60,511 nt of DNA from Daldinia sp. FL1419. Lineage: Eukaryota; Ascomycota; Sordariomycetes; Xylariales; Hypoxylaceae. The stretch lies in contig MU623511.1 of NCBI GenBank assembly GCA_025201765.1, forward strand, positions 1 through 60,511, written 5' to 3'. The notes under the pieces were generated by a model. The model had not been told where the DNA came from and searched no databases. It saw only the letters and a program-made list of their open reading frames with translations. Shown piece after piece: positions 24,096-35,225 of the stretch. A program made the translations under genes and the position numbers. The number at the start of each line of letters is the position of its first letter. Within the stretch, counting starts at the first letter, position 1.

Positions 24096-27000
24096 CTAGT
24101 TTTTTTGGACTGGTCGCTTCGCGACCAGTTTGACTTTTCGGACCAATCAATTTAATACCTAATAATCAATATAATTTCTAAATAAAAAAACTATTGAACC
24201 GGGATAATGTAATTATAAAATTATTCTTATGTTTTTAATTAAATTTCTTTTTTTAATTATTTTTATAACTAAGTTACCCCAATTACATGAGGTTTTTTCT
24301 TATTTTTTTATTTTTTTTTAAAGAAGGAGGTTTACAGAGGGTTGTAATGTAATTACGTAATTGAAACTGCAAGACCTTATTAGCCTCCATGGAGCCAACC
24401 CTTCTAAGGTTTCCACAGGCTTTTTAGAACATATATAAGCCTTCAGGAGTTGTTTTCTTATCTGATCAGCTCAAGTTCTCAAGCATAGTGAACAGGAGCT
24501 CTGATAGCTCCTGCAGGATATGCCCTACACTTCAATTAACCCATAGCAACCAGAGGCTGTATGAGCTTGAGGATGCAAGGTGACTATATTCTGAGGAGTG
24601 TAATAGAACGATCAGATAGAAGAGCTGCTAGGTGTAACTGCTTGGCAATGGTAGCGCGTACGATGAGGTTATAGGCCAAAGAATGTATATTATTCGTATG
24701 AAGTTATATAGAAATGATTCCTAAAGAACTATATAGAACTTGAACTGATCAGGCAAGAAAGCAACTCCTGAAGACCTATTTATAACCAAAAGAGCGTGTG
24801 TAAACCTTAGAAGGGGTGGCCAACAGGGTCCTTCAAGGTAACTCCTATTATATAATTACATTACCCCGGTTCAATAGGCCCTCAAGTGTTGATTCTTGTT
24901 TGATCAGCTAAGTTCTCAAGCATAGAATCATCAGTTTTCCATAGAGCTTCGTACGATAAAACCGCAGGGCATGTCCTGCAGGAGCTCCTGTCCAACATAA
25001 ATAAACCTCTAGAAGTTGTTTTCCGGTCTGATCAGCTTAAGTTCTTAAGGATAGAATTGTTAATTTTTAAAACCATAGAATTTTGTACAATAAAAGTGTA
25101 GGGTTAGGGCATATCCTGTAGGAACTATTAGAGCTCATATTCAACATAAATAAGTTGTTTTTCTATCTGATCAGCTCAAATTCTTACTAATGAAAAGGAT
25201 GCACCCAATCATACATGTTTTCTTAAACTTTAAATTTTTAGTGTGTTTTTTTTACCCCTTATCAGCTTATCAACCACCTTATCAGCTCTTATCAATTATT
25301 ATCAATTTCTTATCAATTTCCCATATACTTTGTAAAGACCTTATTAGCCTCGATAGAGTCAAACCTTCTAGGTCTCCACAGCTCTTTTGGACATAAATAG
25401 GCCTTTGAGAGTTGTCTTTCCTATCTGATCAGCTCAGGTTCTTCAGGTTCTACAGGATCAATTTCTTCATAGACCTTCATACGAATATATACACTCTTTG
25501 CCCTCTTATAGAATATAACCTCATCGTACGCGCTACCATTGGCAAGCTGTCACCTCTACTAATTGTTCTATCCGATCGTTTTAATGCCCTCCTCAGGATA
25601 TAGTCACCTTGTATCCTCTGGCTTGTAATGGGGTAATTGAAGTGTAAGGCATAGCATTAACCCTGAATTGGAGCTCCTGTTCAATATATAAGCCCCCAAG
25701 AGTTGATTCTTGCCTGATCAGGTTAAGCTCTTTAAGCATCACCTTTCGTATAGCTTCTTACAATACTTTATGACTTCTCTCTTTTATTGAATATAGGTAT
25801 CGTCTATTCTATCTCTTCAGCGCCAGCTACCGTTGCCAGCAGTCACCTCTATTAGCCTTCTATTTGATCACTTCAATACCTTCTTCAGGGTATAGTTTGT
25901 TATGGGGTAGCGGAAATGCAGGGCATATCCTCCAGGAGCTATTAGAGCCTATTAGCTTTTACGAAACAACCCCTTCTATGGTCTCTATAAGCTTTTTCTG
26001 GATATAAATAGGCCCTCAAGAGTTGTTTCTTGTCTGATCAGGTCAAGTTCTCAAGCATAAAATCATCAGTTTTCTCATAGAGCTTCATACGATAATATAC
26101 GCCTCTCTTATCCTCTTGTTGAATATAACCTCTTAAGCACGCGCTACCATTACCAGCAGTTACCTCTATTAGTTCTTTTATTTGATCACTTTACTACCTT
26201 CTTCAGGATATAATCACCATGCATCTAGCTATTAGAGCTCCTGTTCAATATATAAGCCCTTAAGAGTTGATTCTTGTCTGATCAGATCAAATTCTCTATC
26301 ATAGTGAACCGGGGTAGTATAATTACCTAACTGAAGCTACCTTGCAAAACCCTATCAGCCTCCATAGAACAACCCCTTCTAGGGTCTCTATAAGCTTTTT
26401 CTGGACGTAAATAGGCCCTCAAGAGTTGTTTCTTGTCTGATCAGGTCAAGTTCTCAAGCATAGAATCATCAGTTTTCTCATAGAGCTTCATACGAATATA
26501 TACGCTTTTCTTGTCTTTGTTGAATATAACCTCCTAGGAGCGCGCTACCATTGCCAGGCAGTCACCTCTATTAGTTTTTCAATTTGATCACTTTAATATC
26601 TTTAAGATATAGTTACCCTGCATCTTCTATTCCATACAACCTCTGGTTTGTTATGGGTTAGCTGAAGTGCTATTAGGGCTCCTGTTCGATTACCTAGAGC
26701 TTATGTTCAATATATAGACCCTTAAATGTTAATTCTTGTCTGATCAGCTCAAGTTATTAAACATAGGATCGTCAGTTTTCCATAGAGCTTCGTACGATAA
26801 AACTGCAGGGCATGTCCTGCAGGAGCTCCTGTTCAATATATAGGCCCTCAAGAGTTGTTTCTTGTCTGATCGGATCAAGCTCTTTAAGAATCACCTTTTA
26901 TATAGTTTCTTACGATAGTTTATAACCATGTCTCCAATTGAATATATCATCCATTCTATCTCTTGAGCGCCACCAATAACCTCTATCACTCAGCCTTTTA

Positions 27001-27694
27001 TATGATCACTTGAATGCCTTCTTCAGGATATAGTCACCTTGTATTTAGGTAGCTATTAGAGCTCCTGTTCAATTACCGAGAGCTTCTATTCAATATATAG
27101 GCCTTCAAGAATTAATTCTTGTCTGATCAGGTTGATCTCTTTAAGTATCACCTTTTATATAGCTTCTTGCAATAGTTTACAACCCTCTTGTCTTTAGTTG
27201 AATATATCATTTTGAGCGCCAGCTACCATTGCTAGCAATCAATTCTATTAGTCTTTTATTTGATCATTTTAATACCTACCTTCATCAGGATATAATTACC
27301 TTGTATCTAGCTATTAGAGCTCCTATTCATTCAATTAGAGCTCCTGTTCAATACCCTGGTTGAACGATTTGCAGGGGGGATTTTGCTGATATAAGCTCCT
27401 GTTCAATTGAAAAAGCTGTACGCCACGGGAAGCCACAGGCGCGCGCACGGGGTACATCAAAATTCAAAACCATTTTGATTCATTATATCAATTTAAAAAC
27501 CATTTAAAAACACTAATAATTGGTATTATTTGAAATTTAATTGAATTTGTGATTTTTTGAGATATGTTGCATGTGTTTCTGATTGGAAGTTGTTGTACAG
27601 CAACTGAAAACGTCCGAAATTGCGGGGGATTTCTCTGGGAGCTGATTGGTCAGTTAGGATTGTGGCGTAACTAATGAAATAAGAAAGACATAGA
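24096..27694 (-). mobile_element. Helitron X', non-autonomous, carrying L arrays
   Basis: A 3,599-bp minus-oriented Helitron of the same family as X. On the minus strand it starts TCTATGTC at 27,694 and ends with the hairpin (24,111-24,129), AAAAAA and CTAG at 24,096-24,099. Flanking bases are A and T, with no duplication. The empty site reads TATAATATAATAAG in E1 near 20,434-20,447. It has 340 bp of 5' end in common with X, then a longer cargo of L-derived units. At 25,190-25,330 there is an extra segment of TTATCAATT-type words not present in X. No transposase is encoded. Confidence 0.85.
24330..27360 (+). repeat. Array of L-derived units in Helitron X'
   Basis: Ten or more L-derived blocks, all on the plus strand. 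Diagnostic words recur: CTGATCAG(C/G)TCAAG at about 24,460, 25,035, 25,165, 25,425, 26,035, 26,445 and 26,740, and GCGCGCTACCATT at about 26,540. Several blocks are full-length in their first half and cut after GAATATA; others start at the GCAGG end. They retain CpG and CpA dinucleotides that dispersed L copies have lost. Confidence 0.75.
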
Positions 27695-29427
27695 TAATAA
27701 ATTTAATTAAAAAAGATAAATATTAATAATAGATATATTTAAATAGCATTTAAAATTAAAATATTTAAACTTATAAGTATTAAAAAATTTTATTAAAGTA
27801 AATATTAAAATCCAAATTAAAAAAATTAAAATAATTAATTGTAAAATATATATTATTATTAAAATTAAATACTAAATAAATTAAATATTTAAATATATTA
27901 ATAAAATCTTAAAAATAAAATTAATTTTTAATTTTTATAATATTAAAGAATTAAATAATAACCTTACAAATTTATTATTAATTACAAATTAATAAATTAA
28001 TATAATATTTAATTATTACTTCATAAACCAAATAATAATATCAATTATTAAAATTTTAAAAAACTTTATTAATATTTTAAAAATTTAATATGATATTATT
28101 TTAAAAATTTAAGAATTTAATTAAGAAATTATTAAAAAGAATTAACAATTTATATATACTTAAAAAGTTTATATATAAAAATTGAATTTTTAATAATTTA
28201 TATATAAACTTAAAATGGTATTGTTAAACGTTTAGGAAATATAATCAAAAATAAAATGAGAATTATAAGGGTACATTTAAAATTACTTTATTTCTTATAA
28301 CCTAAAATTTATAAAGTAATAATATACTTATATAATTAAATATTATAATATAAAATGAATTAATAAATGTTATATAATTAATTTTATATATATATTAATA
28401 TAAATAATAATTTTACAATTTATAATCAAAAATTTTAATAAAATTATTTTTAAATATATAATTATAAAATTTATATTATAATAACAATAATATTTAAAAA
28501 GTTAAATAAATTGAAAAAATTTAATTTTAAAATATAAATAAATTTTTTAATAAGTTATATATTTATAAATATATATACAATTTAAAGTTTATGTATTAAT
28601 AAAATAATAAAATTAAAAGATATTACATTTAAAAAAAACAAAATCTTTAACAATAATTTTTAAAAATTATAAAATAAATTTAGAAATAAATTAATAACTT
28701 ATAGAATAAATTAATAACTTATAGAATAAATTAATAACTTATAGAATAAATTAATATAATAATTTATTAAAATTTATTCAAAATTTTTAATTTAAAAAAA
28801 AATTAATATATATAATAATATTTAAATAAATTTTTTAGGGTAAATTAAAAATATAGATATATTAAGCATAATTAATAAATTAATAAAATTAGGTAAATTA
28901 TTAAATAAAAGGGAAGAAATCTTTATTGTAAAGATTAATTACTTTTATATAAAGGTACATTTTTATTTATTACTTTTTTTAAATAGTTTTCCGTTAATAA
29001 TTTTATTTATTATTTATATTAAAATATTGGTGGCTTTTTATATTATTTTTAATAATAAATATTATATATTATAGAAAATAATATTTTATGTTGGTTCTTT
29101 AACAGGTAGGATTGATATGTATAAAGGATATGTAATTAATAAAATAAAAATGTTAAAATTTACTTATTAATTCCTTTAATATAATAAAAAAAATTTAAAT
29201 AATTCTATTTAAATATTCTTAATAAAAATTAATAAATATGGGAAAATATATAGAAGAAATTTATTAAAATTTTTAAAATAACATTTAAATATTTAAAATT
29301 ATTTATTATATAAAATATTTTAAAAAATTAAATAAATTTACTTTAAAAATTATATTAATATATATATTTAAGAAATTATATTATAATTAAATTATTAATA
29401 TAAAAATAAATAGGTATTTAGGTATAT
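27695..29427 (+). pseudogene. E2 middle pol remnant
   Basis: Equivalent of 20,441-22,081 in E1, continuing E2 after Helitron X'. Mutated mainly on the plus strand in its second half. It includes a triplication of 20 bp (28,685-28,744) and about 50 bp near 29,190-29,240 that E1 lacks. Domains not identifiable. Confidence 0.5.
28685..28744. repeat. Three perfect 20-bp tandem repeats
   Basis: Three identical 20-bp units ending in AACTTATAG, in E2 only. E1 has a single equivalent near 21,435-21,455, so the expansion followed E2 insertion. Identity of the units means it is later than most point mutation. Confidence 0.85.
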
Positions 29428-30987
29428 ATAAGTTTATATTTATAAAATTAATAAGTATAATTTTTTCTAATAATATAAAATATATTTAGTAGTAAGAGGA
29501 GATTAGTAGGTAATTGGTAATAAAAAAATTTATATCTTAATATTTATTAGAAGGTTTTTTTAGGTATTAATAGTAATAATGGTTAGATATAATTTTGAGT
29601 TTATATAATATAATGTAGTAAATGTGTTTATAAATATAAAATTTAAGAGAGATATATTTATATATATATTTTAAAAATATTAATAATTAAGAAAGATATT
29701 TTATATTATTAAAATATTTTATAATCTTTAAGAATTATTTTTTTTTTGGTAATAGGAACTTCTATAAATTTTAAAAGAATTTGGTTTTATTCTAATATTT
29801 CAAAAGTTATATATATTTATTAAGAATAAAATCTTCTTTTTTATATATATGAATAATATTATTATAGTATATTAGAAGGAGGTTAAGTTAAAAATTAAAT
29901 TAAATATTTTTAAATTTAAAAAATAATATAAATTAATTGGAATTAATGAACTGTAATGGTTCCTTAAAATTGAAATAATTTGAAATTAAGTATAGTATTA
30001 AATTTAATTAAATTAATTTATTTATATTAATAAAATTATTAATTTAGTAAAAATAATTGAAAGAGTTTTTAAAATGTTTATGATAAAAGAAAAGTTATTA
30101 TCTTATATAAAAATAATTTTATCTTAATTAATATAGTAATATTAATAAAAAATAGGTTTAATCTTATATATTGTAGTGATTATTTAATCCGATATTGTAT
30201 TTGTTTGTTTAAGGTTAATTTAATTTAATTTAAATTTAAATCCAAAATATTATATAATAATTAATTAAATTATATAATATTTTCAGTATATATAAAGATA
30301 TGTCTTAGAATTAAGTGGAAGTGATATTTTTGAGGTTGTTAATGATGTTTTATTTATTAATAATATAGTTAATTAAAAAAGTTTATAAATATATATAATA
30401 AAATTATTTAGTAGAATAATTGGTTAAAAAGTTAGTAAGTAAGATATAATTATTATCTTTATTATTGAGATTAAATTATTTGTTTTAATTTAAGTTATAA
30501 AAAAAGGATTTTATATATTATGGTTGATTAAAGATTTTGGAATTGAATTTGAAGATTAGATTATATTCTTATTATGTAATAATAAATAAATAATTAGATT
30601 AATTATTAAAGATATTGAAAAATTTAAAATGAAGTTGAGGTATATAGATATATATAATCATTAACTTAGATAGGAAATTTAGAAAGGTTATATTAAAATT
30701 GATTATATTAGTTTAGAAAATATGAGTGTAAATGGGTTTATAAAAGTGTTGTTAAAGGAGAAATATATCCATTTTAGAGAATAAATAAATTTAGTGGATA
30801 TTTTAGATCATTTAAAAGCCAAAATATTTAAAAATATAAATAAAATAATATAATAAAAATAAGAAATAAATAAGGAAGTTATTGAAAAGGTATAATTAAA
30901 GGAATATATTAATTTGGAAATATAAAAAGATTGTGTTTTTAATGTTATATATTTTAGATTTACCTGTTAACTTTATTTGGAAAAATG
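29428..30987 (+). pseudogene. E2 reverse transcriptase and RNase H remnant
   Basis: The catalytic box F-I-Y-V-D-D-I of copia polymerase reads F-I-Y-M-N-N-I at 29,843-29,860: both aspartates are now asparagines. Downstream, W-F-L-x-I-E-I-I-R is followed by the RNase H region. That region has K-x-S-x-Q, G-x-I-G-W-x-x-S-K-Q-D (mutated) near 30,410-30,450 and the E-L-L-A-L-x-Q-A pattern. The end, H-x-R-E-Q-M-N-L-V-D-I, lies near 30,770-30,800. A purine-rich TTTGGAAAAATG abuts the 3' LTR. C is nearly absent. The match to fungal copia proteins is by memory, but the order and motifs are clear. Confidence 0.85.
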
Positions 30988-31140
30988 TATTAAATTAATA
31001 AACTTAAAAAATAATGTAGAAAAATTCTTTCCCTTATAATAATTCCATAAAAAGCCTTACCACTTTATTCTAGAATTCAAATAACAATAATAATAATTTA
31101 AATTCTTTAATTATAATTTTTCCCTATGTATTGTGTGATA
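30988..31140 (+). repeat. E2 3' LTR
   Basis: A 153-bp LTR, start mutated to TATTAAATTA, end TGTGTGATA, followed by TSD ATAAG. Confidence 0.88.
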
Positions 31141-32701
31141 ATAAGTTTATACTTACAAAATTAATAAGTACAATTTTTTCCAATAATACAACGCATATTT
31201 AATAATAAGAAGAAATTAATAAACAATTGGTAACAAAGAAATCTACATCTTAATATTTATTAAAAAAAAATTTTAAATATTAATAATAATAATAATTAAA
31301 TATAATTTTAAATTTATATAATATAATATAATAAATATGTTTATAAATATAAAATTTAAAAAAAATATATTTATACATATGCCCTAAAAATACCAACAAC
31401 CAGAAAAGATATTTTACATCATTAAAGTATTTTACAATCTTTAAGAATCACTTTTCTTTTAATAATAGAAACTTTCACAAACTCTAAAAAAATTTAACTT
31501 TACCCCAATATCCCAAAAACCATATATATTTATTAAAAATAGAATCTTCTTTTTTATATATATAAATAATATCATTATAACATATTAAAAAGAAATTAAA
31601 TTAAAAATTAAATCAATTATTTCCAAACTTAAAAAATAATATAAATTAATTAAAAACAATAAATTACAATAGTTCCTCAAAATTAAAATAATTTAAAATT
31701 AAATACAACATTAAATTTAATGAAATTAATCTACTTATATTAATAAAATTATTAATTTAATAAAAACAATTGAAAAAGTCCCTAAAATACCTATAACAAA
31801 AGAAAAATTATTACTTTATACAAGAATGGCCTTACCTCAATCAATATAATAATACCAACAAAAAATAGGTTTAATTTTATACACCGTAATGATCACCCAG
31901 TTCGATATTACATTTGCCTGTTTAAAACTAACCCAATTTAATTTAAATCCAAATTCAAAATATTATACAACAATTAACCAAATTATATAATATTTCCAAT
32001 ATATATAAAGATATATTTTAGAATTAAATAAAAATAATATTTTCAAAATTATTAATAATATTTCATTTACTAACAACATAATCAATTAAAAAAACTTATA
32101 AATATATATAATAAAACTATTTGGTGGAACAATTGGTTAAAGAATTAATAAACAAAATATAATTATTATTTTTATTATTAAAATTAAATTACTTGCCTTA
32201 ATTTAAACTGCAAAAAAAAGAATTTTATATATTACAATTAATTAAGGACTTTAAAATTAAACTAAAAAATTAAATTATACTTTTATTATATAATAATAAA
32301 CAAATAATTAAATTAATTATTAAAAACATTAAAAAATTTAAAATAAAATTAAAACACATAAATATATATAATTATTAATTTAAACAGAAAATTTAAAAAA
32401 ATTATATTAAAATTAATTATATTAATTTAAAAAATATAAGCGTAGATAGGTTTACAAAAACACTATTAAAGGAAAAATATACCTATTTTTAAAAACAAAT
32501 AGGTTTAGTAGATATTTCAAATTATCTAAAAGCCAAAACACTTAGGAATATGGATAAAATAATATAGCAAAAATAGGAAATAAATGAGGAAACTATTAAG
32601 GAAATATAATTAAAAGAATATATTAATTTAGGAATGTAAAAAGATTATATTTTTAATATTATACGTTCCAAATTCACTTGTCAACTTCATTTGAGGGGGT
32701 A
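31141..32701 (+). pseudogene. E1 reverse transcriptase and RNase H remnant
   Basis: Same 1.56-kb unit as 29,428-30,987 but belonging to E1. The catalytic box is Y-I-N-N-I at 31,559-31,573. Here G is nearly absent and C is kept, the opposite of the E2 copy. Comparing the two recovers most ancestral bases: RNase H with Ser-Lys-Gln-Asp, and the terminal H-F-x-E-Q-x-x-L-V-D. The polypurine tract TTTGAGGGGGTA (32,690-32,701) is intact and abuts the LTR, fixing plus orientation. Confidence 0.85.
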
Positions 32702-32854
32702 TGTTAAATTAATAAACTTAAAAATAATATAGAAAAATTCTTTTTTTTACAATAATTTTATAAAAAGCCTTACCGTTTTATTTTAGAATTCTAACAATAA
32801 TAATAATAATTTAAATTTTATAATTATAATTTTTTCTTTGTATATTATGTGACA
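32702..32854 (+). repeat. E1 3' LTR
   Basis: A 153-bp LTR, TGTTAAATTAATAAAC to TATGTGACA, followed by TAAAT, the target duplicate of E1 in F2. Confidence 0.9.
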
Positions 32855-32859
32855 TAAAT

Positions 32860-33488
32860 ACAGGTGCGTGTTGGACGTGTAGTTTTTGCTTATTGGGTGG
32901 TATTGTAATAAACACAGATATTATAAACACAAAATGCATAATAAATGCATAAGTTCAATTATCAGGTGATATCACAAACACAAATAGTAATATAAACACA
33001 AGCTCATATTGTAAACATAAGTACGTATTATAATAAACATAAATACGTAATAGATACAAAGTAACTCAATTAATACAAATTCTTCCAAAACCATTTTACT
33101 AATAAAAAAAGCCTTAATATTATTTACCTATATATGATAAATATAAATTTCAACTTATAAATTTAACATTAAAGTTATTTCTACCTTCCAAAAATCTTAA
33201 ATTAATATAAGATATTTTAAAATCATATATTGGAACATAAAATTCTGGCTTAAGATCATATATTAGAACATAAAATCCTGAAATTGTTCGCCTCTTCTTA
33301 TCGAAATTCAAATCTAATGCAAAATACAAATGTTCCCAGAACTATATATAAAAATATGAAATCCTAAATTCAAAATTATATATTAGAATATGAAATCTTA
33401 AAGTTATTATATTTATTATTAAATTTATTTCTTCCCTTTCAGGCATCTTAATTAATTTATAATCACTTTATTATTAATTATTAATTAA
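32860..33488 (-). repeat. F2 leader region
   Basis: Minus-strand leader of F2. Near 32,900-33,060 are many TTTATGTTT / AAACACA words at short spacing. At 33,215-33,400 are at least three units of the ATATATTAGAACATAAAATC type, the same repeats as in the F1 leader but much less mutated. No convincing start codon decides a gag frame. Confidence 0.6.
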
Positions 33489-33669
33489 TATTAAATAAAT
33501 AAGGTACCATTATATATAATAATAAAAATAAGGATATTTATAAATTCAATAAAAAGTAATTATAGAAAGATAAATATATATTCTAATTATATGATTAGAA
33601 TACGTAATTATATACAAGATTAAAGTGGGGCTTATACCACCACCAAGTCACATAATTAATATTCCCACA
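33489..33669 (-). repeat. F2 5' LTR
   Basis: 181 bp, start mutated to TATTAAATAAATAAGG, end ATTCCCACA, then TSD CTAAT. Confidence 0.88.
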
Positions 33670-33674
33670 CTAAT

Positions 33675-34740
33675 TAATTTACTTTTAAATAAATAAATAA
33701 CTTTATCAACTTCAGGCATTTTCTTTTAGAGTACCTACTTTAATAGTAAATCTACACTTTTAATTATTTTAAAAGTCTTAATAATTACTAATATTGATAT
33801 TATTATTAATGTAAAATTATTAATTATTTATATTATTACTAATTTAATTAGTGATTTTATATAATTATTAAATTTTTTATAATGGTCATTATTTTTAATT
33901 ATTTGGTTTAATCAGATGGAATATAAGCTTATAAAAGAAAAAATTATACTATAGAAAAGAAAAGGATATTAAAAGAAATAAAAGAGAATTAACAATATTT
34001 TATACTTTAATTCCATAATTATTATTGCTTAAATCAATAAATACTTATTAATTGTAATTATAATTTTTATATATATGTTTAAATTTGTACGTAAATATTA
34101 AATAGTGTTCTTTAGTAATTTAATTATATTAATTATAAATAGCATTTTTTATTTTAATATTATAACTTAATATTATGGTTTTTATTCTTCTTCTCTTTCA
34201 TACCTTCTTTTTCTTTTCTTCCTTAGAATTTATTTTTTAACTTTTAATTTATTTATTTTAAAATATTTTATTGTATTTAATTAGTTATTATTCAATTAAT
34301 TTTTAAAATATTTTTTTAATTTGAATCAATAAACGTAAATTTTCTAAATAATAGCTTTATATTAATATTATTGTTAACAATTAATATCAATCATAATAAT
34401 TTAAATAATTAATTTTTTATTATAATTCTAATATTTAATCGTACTCTTATAATATAATTTAATTAAATTAATAATATAGATAAACTCAAGAAACATTAGA
34501 AGTCAATCACTCATATTAGTAATCTCTTTAATTTTTATTATTTTATAAGTTTTTTTAAAATATTTTAAATAGATCCTAATTAATTAGAATATCTAGATAT
34601 TTGGTATGATAGAATTTAAAATCCTTAGTGGTGCTGTAGCTAATTAGTATATTTGTTGGAGAATTATTAATGCTAATTTCTGGAAAAATAATCTTTATTA
34701 TTTTTATTATTATAATATTATTCTGTTATAATTATTTAAA
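33675..34740. other. Unassigned AT-rich DNA
   Basis: About 1.1 kb with no recognisable repeat or frame. Both C and G occur at low level. A tRNA-like word (GCTGTAGCTAATTAG, near 34,634) lacks a matching B box. Confidence 0.4.
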
Positions 34741-34840
34741 TAAATATTGCTTATTATATATATTAATATTTGTAAAAGTAATCCTATTAATAAATATTGC
34801 TTATTATATATATTAATATTTGTAAAAGTAATCCTATTAA
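34741..34840. repeat. Perfect 50-bp tandem duplication
   Basis: Two identical 50-bp units, 34,741-34,790 and 34,791-34,840, beginning TAAATATTGCTTATTATATA. The absence of any difference in such a mutated setting indicates a recent duplication, or an assembly duplication. Confidence 0.95.
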
Positions 34841-35132
34841 TGAATACTGGAGGTCACCCTAAGGGCTGACATAATCCTTAAATTTTCAGATAAGGTCTTT
34901 TATAAGTGCTTAATCTATTATAATATTATTATTTTTAGAAATTTATATAAGATCTTTTATAAATAATTAATATATTATTATATTATTATTTTTATAATTA
35001 ATATAATATTTTATTATACTAAATTAAAATAATATATTAAAAATTTGTGGAAACCTTAAAAGCAATTATATCATGGAATTAATAGGCTTTTACAGGGTAG
35101 TTTTAATTACATAATTACATTACCTTAATTTA
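34841..35132 (-). mobile_element. H2: H element
   Basis: Starts in ACTGGAGGTCACCC and ends in ACCTTAATTTA, the reverse arrangement of H3 at 46,134-46,395. The half ending at 35,132 resembles the first 100 bp of L, so H and L share their TGAACNGG end. The GC-rich head (GGTCACCCTAAGGGCTGAC) is conserved in all three H copies. Confidence 0.65.
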
Positions 35133-35225
35133 ATATTTTTATAATTAAAATTACTTTTTAAAAACCTATTAACTTTTAAAAATAATTTACATTAAAATGT
35201 TTATAAATTTTATTTAAATATATAT

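Larger units (their letters stand above)
22087..31140 (+). mobile_element. E2: copia element inserted in E1, split by Helitron X'
   Basis: Pieces 22,087-24,095 and 27,695-31,140 join to 5,455 bp, the same length class as E1. The 153-bp LTRs lie at 22,087-22,239 and 30,988-31,140. A perfect TSD ATAAG lies at 22,082-22,086 and 31,141-31,145, inside E1. This explains why the polymerase/RNase H unit occurs twice in a row with an LTR between (29,428-30,987 and 31,141-32,701). The first E2 piece keeps C, the second keeps G, so different strands were mutated in different parts. Confidence 0.9.
16091..32854 (+). mobile_element. E1: copia element split by Helitron X and by E2
   Basis: Pieces 16,091-17,995, 20,354-22,086 and 31,141-32,854 join to a copia element of about 5.35 kb. 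LTRs of 153 bp lie at 16,091-16,243 and 32,702-32,854 (TGTTGGATTA ... TGTGACA). The TSD is TAAAC at 16,086-16,090 and TAAAT at 32,855-32,859, differing by one C/T. The first gap is Helitron X, with no bases gained or lost. The second gap is E2, with TSD ATAAG. E1 lies in F2. The 3' piece holds the polymerase and RNase H remnant. A deletion of about 50 bp near 21,900 distinguishes it from E2. Confidence 0.88.
15187..33669 (-). mobile_element. F2: short copia F derivative, split by E1
   Basis: Minus-oriented F element in two pieces, 15,187-16,090 and 32,855-33,669. The LTRs are 181 bp each (15,187-15,367 and 33,489-33,669), with a perfect TSD CTAAT at 15,182-15,186 and 33,670-33,674. Joined it is only about 1.7 kb. 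It has the F leader next to the 5' LTR and the F 3' untranslated region and polypurine tract next to the 3' LTR, but the polymerase is missing. It is therefore an internally deleted, TRIM-like derivative that would need F proteins in trans. Its 15,368-16,090 part is strikingly unmutated, with many CpG sites. Confidence 0.85.

Noticed and set aside
20305..24144. A DNA transposon with 50-bp terminal inverted repeats spanning 20,305-24,144
   Set aside because: The two 50-bp sequences are the 3' ends of two Helitrons in opposite orientation. The DNA between them is continuous E1 and E2, and each Helitron has its own 5' end and empty site.
18726..25603. Open frames in the Helitrons at 18,726-18,971, 19,820-20,038, 25,190-25,396 and 25,412-25,603
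   Set aside because: They lie in L-derived repeats and are open only because that DNA is less mutated. No motif, and other L copies do not keep the frame.
29428..32701. Tandem duplication of the RNase H unit plus LTR by unequal crossing over
   Set aside because: The same ATAAG duplication shows that the second unit is the end of E1, separated from its start by the E2 insertion.
34625..34700. A tRNA gene, from an A-box-like GCTGTAGCTAATTAG
   Set aside because: No B box (GGTTCRANYCC) follows at the right distance and no cloverleaf stems can be formed.
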